In this document: one piece after another, positions 1 to 6,435 of the stretch
How the letters are laid out: each line of letters starts with the position of its first letter
Position numbering within the stretch: position 1 is the stretch's first letter
Assembly: GCA_038210415.1 (NCBI GenBank)
Contig: JBBQWS010000087.1
Span: forward strand, 1-7,131
Reading direction: 5' to 3'
Origin: JBBQWS01 sp038210415
Lineage (GTDB): Bacteria > Actinomycetota > Actinomycetes > Prado026
DNA: 7,131 bases
The notes under the pieces: generated by a model
Seen by the model: only the letters and a program-made list of their open reading frames with translations
Told to the model about the DNA's origin: nothing
The model's database searches: none
Translations under genes and position numbers: made by a program

Positions 1-26
1 GCGAGCGTGGCAGGCTGCCCCCGTGA
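1..26 (+). CDS. 3' end of an upstream gene (partial)
   Basis: Reading from base 3, the frame gives the residues ERGRLPP and then a TGA stop at 24-26. This stop overlaps the GTG start of the next gene in a GTGA arrangement (23-26), a common sign of two genes translated in series. Only about seven codons are visible, so the product cannot be recognised. From memory, pyrE (orotate phosphoribosyltransferase) often lies upstream of this type of methyltransferase in actinobacteria; that identity is inference from context only. The overlap could be coincidental. Confidence 0.4.
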
Positions 27-682
27 CCGAGCCGCCGCCCCGAGACGACGAGGGGCCGGCCGAGGTCGGCGTCGGCCCGTGGGTGGGCCCCTGGCCGGAC
101 GACCCCAGGCTGGAGCCCGTGCTGCTGGCTGACGGGGACCGGCGCAACGTCGTCGACCGATACCGCTACTGGCGGCTCGAGGCGGTCGTCGCCGACCTCG
201 ACACCCGCCGGCACCCGTTCCACGTCGCGGTCGAGAACTGGTCGCACGACTTCAACATCGGCTCGGTCGTGCGTACCGCCAACGCCTTCAACGCGGCCGC
301 CGTTCACGTGGTGGGGGAGCGCCGCTGGAACAGGCGGGGGGCGATGGTGACCGACCGTTACCAGCACGTGGACCACCACCCGCTGGTCGCCGACCTCGTG
401 ACGTGGGCCCGCGAGGCGGGGCTGCCCGTGCTCGGCGTCGACAACCTGCCCGGTTCGGTCGCGCTCGAGACGTACGACCTGCCGCTCGCCTGCCTGCTGC
501 TGTTCGGTCAGGAAGGGCCAGGGCTGTCGCCCCCCGCGCGCGCGGCCTGCGTCAACGTGCTGTCGATCGCGCAGTACGGCTCGACCCGCTCGATCAACGC
601 GGGGGCCGCGGCCGCGATCGCCATGCACGCGTGGGTACGCCGCCACGGGTTCGGCCAGTTTCCCCCGGCCGCCCCGTCCTGA
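23..682 (+). CDS. SpoU/TrmH-family RNA 2'-O-methyltransferase
   Basis: The 219-residue protein belongs to the SPOUT superfamily, whose TrmH/SpoU members transfer a methyl group from S-adenosylmethionine to a ribose 2'-OH in tRNA or rRNA. All three family motifs are visible: motif 1 with N78, IGSVVR and TANAF (78-89); motif 2 LLFGQEGPGLS (159-169); and motif 3 from IAQYGSTRSIN to the alanine-rich helix (182-199). Motifs 2 and 3 build the trefoil knot that binds the cofactor. R84 matches the catalytic arginine of motif 1 and S190/N192 the motif 3 residues. The first 35 residues are acidic, rich in proline and glycine, and probably disordered. There is no L30e-like RNA-binding domain, so this is a short single-domain form. 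The GTG start overlaps the upstream stop, with a weak AGG at 12-14. The substrate nucleotide cannot be told from the sequence, so no symbol is given. Confidence 0.87.
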   Translation: MTEPPPRDDEGPAEVGVGPWVGPWPDDPRLEPVLLADGDRRNVVDRYRYWRLEAVVADLDTRRHPFHVAVENWSHDFNIGSVVRTANAFNAAAVHVVGERRWNRRGAMVTDRYQHVDHHPLVADLVTWAREAGLPVLGVDNLPGSVALETYDLPLACLLLFGQEGPGLSPPARAACVNVLSIAQYGSTRSINAGAAAAIAMHAWVRRHGFGQFPPAAPS

Positions 683-726
683 AAGGATGCCTCTGCCCAT
701 CGCGTGCCGATCGAAGGAGCTCCGCC

Positions 727-1758
<1,032 letters not shown>

Positions 1759-1767
1759 CCCGCCCTG

Positions 1768-1783
1768 CGGCCAGTGTTGGCCG
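1768..1783 (+). terminator. Short hairpin just after fba, possible terminator
   Basis: The perfect 6-bp dyad CGGCCA / TGGCCG with a GTGT loop begins 9 nt after the fba stop. It has no downstream T-run, as is common for actinobacterial terminators. Its right arm shares bases 1776-1783 with the outer arm of the larger hairpin element, so the two folds exclude each other. A role in ending fba transcription is inferred from position only. Confidence 0.3.
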
Positions 1784-1840
1784 AAACCGATGCGGGTTGG
1801 CCCGGAGGCGGGCCAGCCAACACCGGTCTCAGCCAACCGG
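1776..1840 (-). repeat. 65-bp hairpin element, left copy
   Basis: The reverse complement of this stretch matches 2854-2918 at about 53 of 65 positions, without gaps. Bases 1776-1837 fold on themselves in one register, i pairing with 3613 minus i, around the 4-nt loop 1805-1808. Of 29 opposed positions, 23 are Watson-Crick. On the minus strand four more are G.U (1782/1831, 1785/1828, 1790/1823, 1793/1820) and only two are mismatched (1794/1819, 1797/1816). The core GGCCCG-GAGG-CGGGCC (1799-1814) and the outer GTTGGC / GCCAAC arms are perfect. It sits between two convergent genes and contains the stop codon of the minus-strand gene, so it could act as a terminator or a 3'-end stabiliser. It may be a REP- or MITE-like dispersed element. 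No transposase is nearby. Confidence 0.85.
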
Positions 1841-2764
1841 GAGCGGTCGCAGCTGCCGGGAGAATGCTGCGCGAATGCGTCGGCAGGTCTCGTGCGGTTC
1901 CCGGGTCACCTGCGCCCAGGTCATACGTACGACCTCGAAGCCGGCTTCGCGTAGGCGCTCCTCCCTCAGCTTCTCCTTCCACAGGACGTCGTCGCCGCGG
2001 TCGTTGCCGGGTAGGTACTTGACCCGACCGTCGAACTCGCCGATCGTCCGCAGCTCCTTCCAGAGGAACTCGACCTCGGCGATCACCAGGCCGCCGACGA
2101 CTATCGGCTGCGCGAGCAGGGGAGCCGGGAGGCCGTGCTCGGCGAACATCGTGCGCGCCAGCGACTCCCCGGGCGAGGCTGATCGATCGGTCGCGAAGTC
2201 GAGCACTCGCTGGATCCGTGCGTACGACGGGCGGCCACGGACCGCGGCCCCGGCAGCTGCCAGCCGTTCTGAGGTGGTCAGGACGGCGCCCAGTGCAGCA
2301 TCTGCGACGACTACTGCTTCGGCGAAGGGCAGCGTGCGGGCCAGGTCGACCACGGTCCGGGCCGCGTTGGTGGTTCGAATGCCCTGCGTCACCACGCGTT
2401 CACCCGGCTGGACCCGTTCCCGGTGGATGACGCACCCCTTGACCGACGTGGTGGCTGAGCGTTCGGCCAGCGTGAGCTCGGGCAGGCACGGTCGGTCCAG
2501 CAGCGGCAGGTCCAGGAGGACGGCGGCGCATCGATGGCTGGCCACCGGGTCGGACCGATGGCAGGCCAGCAGTGCGGCGGCCGTCGCTAGACGGAACTCG
2601 TCGACGACTCCAGCCGCCCGGTAGATGCCGTGGCGTACCCGCACCCAACGCCCCGAGTCCAAGCGCGCACGCATCTCGTCATCGGTGTAGCCGCTGTCTC
2701 GAGCCTGCTGGACCGTGAACACGCCGCCCTGCGCGGCGGTGCTCGACATGAGTTGAGGGTGCAT
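1829..2764 (-). CDS. AbiEi-like N-terminal domain plus DUF559/Vsr-like nuclease domain protein
   Basis: The 311-residue protein resembles a large actinobacterial family annotated as type IV toxin-antitoxin AbiEi-family or DUF559 proteins. Residues about 13-52 (GGVFTVQQARDSGY through RWVRVRHGIYRA) look like the AbiEi winged helix, a DNA-binding fold. Residues about 72-160 form a middle region with the SHRCAAVLLDLP and TTNAARTVVDLAR signatures of this family. Residues about 197-290 look like the PD-(D/E)XK nuclease-type domain: E200 in SPGES, E232 in EVEFLW, E243/D245/K249 in GEFDGRVKY, then the K/R-rich helix and a VVRMTW strand. The start at 2764 gives MHPQL, which fits the family; an ATG at 2749 is the alternative. 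Neither has a clear ribosome binding site. Codons ending in A or T (GCA, CGA, GAA, CTA, TCA, GTA) are much commoner than in fba or purA. No AbiEii toxin gene is adjacent, so a two-gene toxin-antitoxin role is not supported. Its cellular function is unknown; defence or DNA repair is speculation. Confidence 0.85.
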   Translation of the reverse strand: MHPQLMSSTAAQGGVFTVQQARDSGYTDDEMRARLDSGRWVRVRHGIYRAAGVVDEFRLATAAALLACHRSDPVASHRCAAVLLDLPLLDRPCLPELTLAERSATTSVKGCVIHRERVQPGERVVTQGIRTTNAARTVVDLARTLPFAEAVVVADAALGAVLTTSERLAAAGAAVRGRPSYARIQRVLDFATDRSASPGESLARTMFAEHGLPAPLLAQPIVVGGLVIAEVEFLWKELRTIGEFDGRVKYLPGNDRGDDVLWKEKLREERLREAGFEVVRMTWAQVTREPHETCRRIRAAFSRQLRPLPVG

Positions 2765-2813
2765 CTCGGCAGCGTGCCCGTCGGGGCGCCGTTGGACCGG
2801 CCTATCGTGCCGG

Positions 2814-2839
2814 CTGTGGACGAAATCGGCTGTCCACAG
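2814..2839. promoter_or_regulatory. 8-bp inverted repeat in the divergent intergenic region, possible operator or DnaA-box pair
   Basis: CTGTGGAC (2814-2821) and GTCCACAG (2832-2839) form a perfect inverted repeat with a 10-nt spacer, about one helical turn between the arms. Each arm holds a 9-mer one base away from the actinobacterial DnaA box TTGTCCACA: CTGTCCACA on the plus strand (2830-2838) and TCGTCCACA on the minus strand (2823 down to 2815). It lies 50 nt upstream of the nuclease-like gene. On the plus strand a weak -10-like TATCGT (2803-2808) precedes it, which would place a start site at the dyad. The dyad is directly visible; the regulatory role is inferred. Confidence 0.4.
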
Positions 2840-2853
2840 GGTGGCTTCGTCCG

Positions 2854-2918
2854 CCGGTTGGCTCAAGCCGGTGCTGATGTGCCCGCCTCCCGGCCAACCC
2901 ACGTCGGTTTCGGCCAAC
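2854..2918 (+). repeat. 65-bp hairpin element, right copy
   Basis: This is the partner of the 1776-1840 element, in opposite orientation, so the pair brackets the nuclease-like gene. Bases 2857-2918 fold in the same register (i pairs with 5775 minus i) around the loop 2886-2889. Eighteen positions are Watson-Crick, four are G.U on the plus strand (2863/2912, 2867/2908, 2871/2904, 2872/2903) and seven are mismatched. The outer 17 positions have only one mismatch (2864/2911), while the inner arm has decayed compared with the left copy. The element ends 22 nt before the ribosome binding site of the DUF3151 gene, so a plus-strand transcript starting upstream of it would carry the hairpin in its leader. 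The rest of the 191-bp intergenic region holds the 2814-2839 dyad and nothing else recognised. Confidence 0.85.
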
Positions 2919-2955
2919 GGGGCGAAGCGGGTCGCGGTGGGGGAGGATGCGGGGT

Positions 2956-3369
2956 ATGAGCTTCGAGAACCTGATGGCTGGCCCTCCGCCCACCCTGCTG
3001 CCCGACGACGCGGAGCCGCGCGCGGAGCTCGAGGCGGGTACGCCGGCCGCCGTGGTCGCCGCCGACAACCCTGAGCTCTCGCTCGCCTGGGCCGAGCTCG
3101 CCGACGAGGCGTACGCACGCGGCGCGGTGATCGAGTCGTACGCGTACGCCCGCACCGGCTACCACCGCGGGCTGGACCAGCTGCGCCGTGCGGGGTGGAA
3201 GGGGCACGGAGCGGTGCCGTGGGAGCACGCCCCCAACCGTGGCTTCCTACGCTGCCTGCACGCGCTGGGCCGAGCCGCCCGCTCCATCGGCGAGATCAGC
3301 GAGGCCGAGCGCTGCGAGTCCTTCCTGCGCGACAGCTCCGCCCTGGCCGCCGACACGCTCGCCGACTGA
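2956..3369 (+). CDS. DUF3151 family protein of unknown function
   Basis: The 137-residue protein matches the actinobacterial DUF3151 family, known from mycobacteria, where a member also lies close to fba and purA. Family features seen are the N-terminal PPPTLLPDD block, LAWAELADEAYARG, ESYAYARTGYHRGLDQLRRAGWKG, and VPWEHAPNRGFLRCLHALGRAARSIGE. The protein is mostly predicted helix, with no signal peptide or membrane segment, so it is probably cytosolic. The helical pairs with repeated Tyr/Ala/Arg recall a small TPR-like fold, but this is an impression only. The ATG at 2956 is preferred over the in-frame ATG at 2947 because GGGAGG (2941-2946) lies 9 nt before it and the protein then opens MSFENL. 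The stop is 2 nt before the next start, so the two genes are very likely co-translated. No biochemical role is known to me. Confidence 0.87.
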   Translation: MSFENLMAGPPPTLLPDDAEPRAELEAGTPAAVVAADNPELSLAWAELADEAYARGAVIESYAYARTGYHRGLDQLRRAGWKGHGAVPWEHAPNRGFLRCLHALGRAARSIGEISEAERCESFLRDSSALAADTLAD

Positions 3370-3371
3370 CC

Positions 3372-4373
3372 GTGCCCCAGCCCGACCGGTCGGCCGGCGA
3401 CCACGATGCCGACCCCAGCGCCGACTCAAGAGTGATCGTCGTCGGCGCCGGGATCGCGGGCGTCGCCTGCGCCCGCGAGCTTCGAGCCGCAGGCCGGGCC
3501 GTCACCGTGTACGACCGCGGCCACCGCATCGGCGGACGGCTGGCGGTCCGGACGGTCGACGGACGACCGATCGACCTCGGTGCGTCCTACTTCACCGCGC
3601 ACGACCCGGCGTTAACCGAGGTCTCCGAGGCCTGGGTACGCCGGGGGCTGGCCCGGCCGTGGACCGACACGTTCCACCTCGCGACGCCCGAGGGCCTCCA
3701 GGGGACGACCACAGGCGCGCCGAGGTATGCGGCGACCGCTGGCCTGCGCTCCCTCGTCGAGGACCTCGCGGCCGGCCTGGCCGTCCAGCATCCGCACGAG
3801 GTGGACGAGGTCGGCCCCGGGCCGACCGTCGACGGCGAGCGAGCCGCCGCCGTCGTCCTCGCGATGCCCGACCCGCAAGCGCTCGACCTGCTCTCCGACG
3901 GTCTCGGGGCCGAGCGTGCCGCGCTGCAGGGCCGTACCTGGGAGCCGGTGCTCGCGCTCGCGGCCCGGTGGCCCGAGCGGGCCTGGCCGCTGATCGACGG
4001 GGTGTTCGTCAACGAGTCACCGATCCTGACCTTCGTGGCCGACGACGGGGCCCGGCGCGGCGACGGGGCGCCGGTGCTGGTGGCCCATGCCCACCCGGTG
4101 TTCTCGGCGGGGCACATCGACGACCCCGACTCCGCTGTCCCGGTGATGCTGGCCGAGCTGGCCGCCGTGCTCGGCATCACGGTCGAACCCGACTGGGTCC
4201 AGGTCAAGCGCTGGGCCGTCGCCCGCCCTGCAGCGGATCGGCCCGAACCCTTCCACCTCGGCCCCGCGATGGTCGGTCTGGCCGGCGACGGCTGGCACGG
4301 CCGGCCCCGGGTCGAGGCTGCCTTCCTCTCGGGTCGCGCGCTCGGACGTGAGCTGGCCGCGCGGCTCCGGTAG
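3372..4373 (+). CDS. Renalase-like FAD/NAD(P)-dependent oxidoreductase
   Basis: The 333-residue protein is a flavin amine-oxidase-type oxidoreductase related to renalase and COG3380. The N-terminal Rossmann fold carries the FAD dinucleotide motif VVGAGIAGVACARELRAAG (23-41), followed by VYDRGHRIGGRLAVR (46-60), the second conserved flavin contact. Near the C terminus, GLAGDGWHGRPRVEAAFLSG (from about 302, with G305 and D306) is the usual flavin-closing motif with the RVE.AFLSG tail. Between these lie the IDLGASYFTA segment and a substrate domain ending in the VKRWAVARPA strand. The natural substrate is unknown. The GTG start at 3372 is 2 nt after the DUF3151 stop and lacks a clear Shine-Dalgarno site, suggesting coupling. 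A second in-frame GTG at 3432 (V21), directly before the Rossmann strand, is a possible shorter start. There is no signal peptide. purA follows after 39 nt. Confidence 0.87.
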   Translation: MPQPDRSAGDHDADPSADSRVIVVGAGIAGVACARELRAAGRAVTVYDRGHRIGGRLAVRTVDGRPIDLGASYFTAHDPALTEVSEAWVRRGLARPWTDTFHLATPEGLQGTTTGAPRYAATAGLRSLVEDLAAGLAVQHPHEVDEVGPGPTVDGERAAAVVLAMPDPQALDLLSDGLGAERAALQGRTWEPVLALAARWPERAWPLIDGVFVNESPILTFVADDGARRGDGAPVLVAHAHPVFSAGHIDDPDSAVPVMLAELAAVLGITVEPDWVQVKRWAVARPAADRPEPFHLGPAMVGLAGDGWHGRPRVEAAFLSGRALGRELAARLR

Positions 4374-4412
4374 CCTTCCCGCGGCGCCCGAGACCGACGA
4401 GAGGGGACTTCA

Positions 4413-5696
4413 GTGCCCGCGATCGTGCTGGTCGGTGCCCAGTGGGGTGACGAAGGCAAGGGCAAGGCCACGGACCTGCTCGGCAGCGTCGTCGACTACG
4501 TCGTGAAGTTCAACGGTGGCAACAACGCCGGGCACACGATCGTCATCGACGGCGAGCGGTACGCGCTGCACCTGCTGCCGTCGGGGATCCTCACGCCGGG
4601 CGTCGTCCCCGTGATCGGCAACGGCGTGGTCATCGACCTGGCGGTGCTCTTCAAGGAGATCAGCCAGCTCGAGGCCAGGGGCATCGACACGTCCAAGCTG
4701 GTGGTCAGCGCAAACGCGCACCTCGTACCCACCTACAACAGCACGCTGGACAAGGTCACCGAGCGCTTCCTCGGTAGCAAGCGGATCGGCACCACGGGGC
4801 GCGGCATCGGTCCGACGTACGCCGACAAGATGAACCGGATCGGGATCCGGGTGCAGGACGTCTTCGACGAGAACATCCTGCGGCAGAAGGTCGAGGGCGC
4901 CCTCGACCTCAAGAACCAGCTGCTCGTCAAGATCTACAACCGCCGTGCCATCACGGTCGACTCCGTGGTCGAGGAGCTGCTGTCGTACGCCGACCGCCTG
5001 CGGCCGATGGTGGCCGACACCGGGCTGCTGCTCGGCCAGGCGCTCGACGCGGGGAGCACGGTGCTGCTCGAGGGCGGCCAAGCCACCCTGCTCGACGTCG
5101 ACCACGGCACCTACCCGTTCGTCACGTCGTCCAACGCGACGGCCGGCGGTGCCTGCACGGGCGCGGGCATCCCGCCCACGCGGATCGACCGGGTGATCGC
5201 GATCGTCAAGGCGTACACGACGCGCGTCGGCGAGGGCCCGTTCCCGACCGAGCTGTTCGACGCCGACGGCGAGCGGCTGCGCAGCGTCGGCCACGAGTAC
5301 GGCACCACGACCGGTCGGCCGCGCAGGTGCGGCTGGTACGACCTGCCCATCGCCCGGTACGCCGCGCGCATCAACGGCGTCACCGACTTCGTCCTGACCA
5401 AGCTCGATGTCCTCACCGGCATCGAGCGCATCCCGGTCTGCGTGGCCTACGACGTCGACGGCGAGCGTTGCGACGAGATCCCGATGACCCAGACCGACTT
5501 CCACCACGCGAAGCCGGTGTACGAGTACCTCCCCGGCTGGGACGAGGACCTCGCAAAGGCCCGGTCGCTGGCGGACCTGCCGGCCAACGCCCGCGCGTAC
5601 GTCGAATACCTCGAGGAGCGCTCCGGCGCACCCTTCTCGGTCATCGGCGTCGGCCCCGGCCGCGACGAGACCATCACCGTCCGCCCGCTGATCTGA
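4413..5696 (+). CDS. purA: Adenylosuccinate synthetase
   Basis: This 427-residue cytosolic enzyme uses GTP to join IMP and aspartate into adenylosuccinate, the first step of the AMP branch of purine synthesis. The family motifs are complete: QWGDEGKGK (10-18) with catalytic D13; NGGNNAGHT (34-42) with catalytic H41; GTTGRGIGPTYADK with T127-G131 binding IMP; LLEGGQ (218-223); GTTTGRPRRCGW (297-308), the aspartate-binding loop and Arg pair; and TKLD (329-332), which reads guanine of GTP. The length is normal for a bacterial PurA. The GTG start at 4413 is supported by GAGGGG (4401-4406) 6 nt upstream and by the protein opening MPAIVLVGAQWGDEG. It is the third gene of a probable run with the DUF3151 and FAD genes, and the acetyltransferase gene begins 4 nt after its stop. 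The long stop-free frame on the opposite strand is a composition shadow. Confidence 0.98.
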   Translation: MPAIVLVGAQWGDEGKGKATDLLGSVVDYVVKFNGGNNAGHTIVIDGERYALHLLPSGILTPGVVPVIGNGVVIDLAVLFKEISQLEARGIDTSKLVVSANAHLVPTYNSTLDKVTERFLGSKRIGTTGRGIGPTYADKMNRIGIRVQDVFDENILRQKVEGALDLKNQLLVKIYNRRAITVDSVVEELLSYADRLRPMVADTGLLLGQALDAGSTVLLEGGQATLLDVDHGTYPFVTSSNATAGGACTGAGIPPTRIDRVIAIVKAYTTRVGEGPFPTELFDADGERLRSVGHEYGTTTGRPRRCGWYDLPIARYAARINGVTDFVLTKLDVLTGIERIPVCVAYDVDGERCDEIPMTQTDFHHAKPVYEYLPGWDEDLAKARSLADLPANARAYVEYLEERSGAPFSVIGVGPGRDETITVRPLI

Positions 5697-5700
5697 CCCG

Positions 5701-6318
5701 ATGGCCGAGCTGCCCGCACCGGCGACCCTGACCGGGAGCCACGTACTCGTCGAGCCGCTCGGCCTCGAGCACGTCGAGGGGCTGGCGGCTGCGACTGCCG
5801 GCGACGCGGAGGTCTGGCGGTGGTTGCCGGCGTTCCCCGCGGACGAGGCCGAGCTGCGCACCCTGGTCGAGGCGGCCTTGGCCGACCGGGCGGCCGGCGC
5901 GCGCTTCCCCTGGGTCATCCTCGAGGCGGCGACCGGGCGGGTCGTCGGCTCGTCGTCGTACCTCGACATCGACCCTGCCAACCGGCGGATCGAGATCGGC
6001 TGGACCTGGCTCTCGCGGTCGGTCTGGCGCAGCGCCGTCAACACCGAGGCCAAGCTGCTGCTGCTCGGGCATGCCTTCGACGACCTCGGCTACGAGCGGG
6101 TGACCCTGAAGACCCACCACCGCAACGAGCGCTCGCAGGCCGCGATCGCCCGGCTGGGGGCGGTGCGAGAGGGCACCTTGCGCCACCACGTGCTGCACCG
6201 CGACGGGACCTGGCGCGACTCGGTCTTCTTCTCGGTGCTCTCTGCGGAGTGGCCCGGGGTGCGCGACCGGTTGCGCGCCCGGCTCGCCGCAGACCATCCG
6301 GCCGGCAGCGCACCCTGA
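5701..6318 (+). CDS. GNAT-family N-acetyltransferase, RimJ/RimL type
   Basis: The 205-residue protein is a COG1670-type acetyltransferase that would move an acetyl group from acetyl-CoA to an amine, often a protein N terminus or a small metabolite. Visible features are the N-terminal LVEPLGLEHVEGL strand-helix; FPWVILEAATGRVVGSSSYLDID (69-91) as the central strands; IEIGWTWLSRSVWRSAVNTEAK (97-118), containing the acetyl-CoA-binding turn; and LGYERVTLKTHHRNERSQAAIARLGAVREG (129-158), the conserved C-terminal helix and strand with the asparagine (N142) typical of this subfamily. It ends with a beta strand (DSVFFSVLS) and a short charged tail. The ATG lies 4 nt after the purA stop with no own ribosome binding site, so translation is probably coupled to purA. 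The substrate is unknown, and the link with purine synthesis may be transcriptional only. Confidence 0.9.
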   Translation: MAELPAPATLTGSHVLVEPLGLEHVEGLAAATAGDAEVWRWLPAFPADEAELRTLVEAALADRAAGARFPWVILEAATGRVVGSSSYLDIDPANRRIEIGWTWLSRSVWRSAVNTEAKLLLLGHAFDDLGYERVTLKTHHRNERSQAAIARLGAVREGTLRHHVLHRDGTWRDSVFFSVLSAEWPGVRDRLRARLAADHPAGSAP

Positions 6319-6357
6319 CACAGTGGCGCTCCGCGGGGCTTCTGCCTGACAGGGTGC
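6310..6357 (+). terminator. Weak stem-loop after the acetyltransferase gene
   Basis: GCACCCTG (6310-6317) and CAGGGTGC (6350-6357) form a perfect 8-bp stem with a 32-nt loop that itself holds the small dyad GCTCCGCGGGGC (6328-6339). The left arm overlaps the stop codon of the acetyltransferase gene. There is no T-run. It could end the DUF3151-purA-acetyltransferase unit, but a stem of this size with a long loop may occur by chance in GC-rich DNA. Confidence 0.22.
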
Positions 6358-6384
6358 TCCTCGCGCTTGGTACCGCTTGCCTCT

Positions 6385-6411
6385 TACGCTGGGGCTGACC
6401 CGCCCGTCAGC
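6385..6411 (+). promoter_or_regulatory. Candidate -10 box and dyad upstream of the aminotransferase
   Basis: A -10-like hexamer TACGCT (6385-6390, TAnnnT form) is followed at once by the perfect inverted repeat GCTGAC-N6-GTCAGC (6394-6411). No convincing -35 lies at the usual distance, which is not rare in actinobacterial promoters. A dyad at the expected start site and 24 nt before the ATG at 6436 would suit a repressor operator. The bases are directly visible; promoter and operator roles are inferred. Confidence 0.35.
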
Positions 6412-6435
6412 ACGCGTACCGCAGGGAGACCTCGC

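Noticed and set aside
1797..2624. A 275-codon plus-strand frame opposite the nuclease-like gene.
   Set aside because: Ser/Arg/Ala-rich composition with no motif, while the minus-strand reading gives clear AbiEi and DUF559-type features.
1829..2764. A complete AbiE-type toxin-antitoxin pair.
   Set aside because: Only the AbiEi-like domain is present. Neighbours on both sides are fba and DUF3151, with no AbiEii nucleotidyltransferase-like toxin gene.
2814..2839. A replication origin based on DnaA-box-like sequences.
   Set aside because: There are only two imperfect boxes, no AT-rich unwinding region and no dnaA, dnaN or parAB genes nearby.
2765..3118. N-terminal extension of the minus-strand gene up to 3118 (429 residues in total).
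   Set aside because: The extension reads through the hairpin element and antisense to the DUF3151 gene, is Arg/Pro-rich, and lies outside the family's normal start at MHPQL.
3125..3155. Clustered CGTACG-type short palindromes within the DUF3151 gene.
   Set aside because: They encode the conserved ESYAYAR segment and arise from Tyr/Ala codons; similar hexamers are scattered through other genes here.
4410..6053. A 547-codon open frame on the minus strand across purA and the acetyltransferase gene.
   Set aside because: It is the usual antisense shadow of GC-rich coding DNA: Asp/Arg/Val/Gly-rich, with no recognisable domain, exactly opposite a complete purA.
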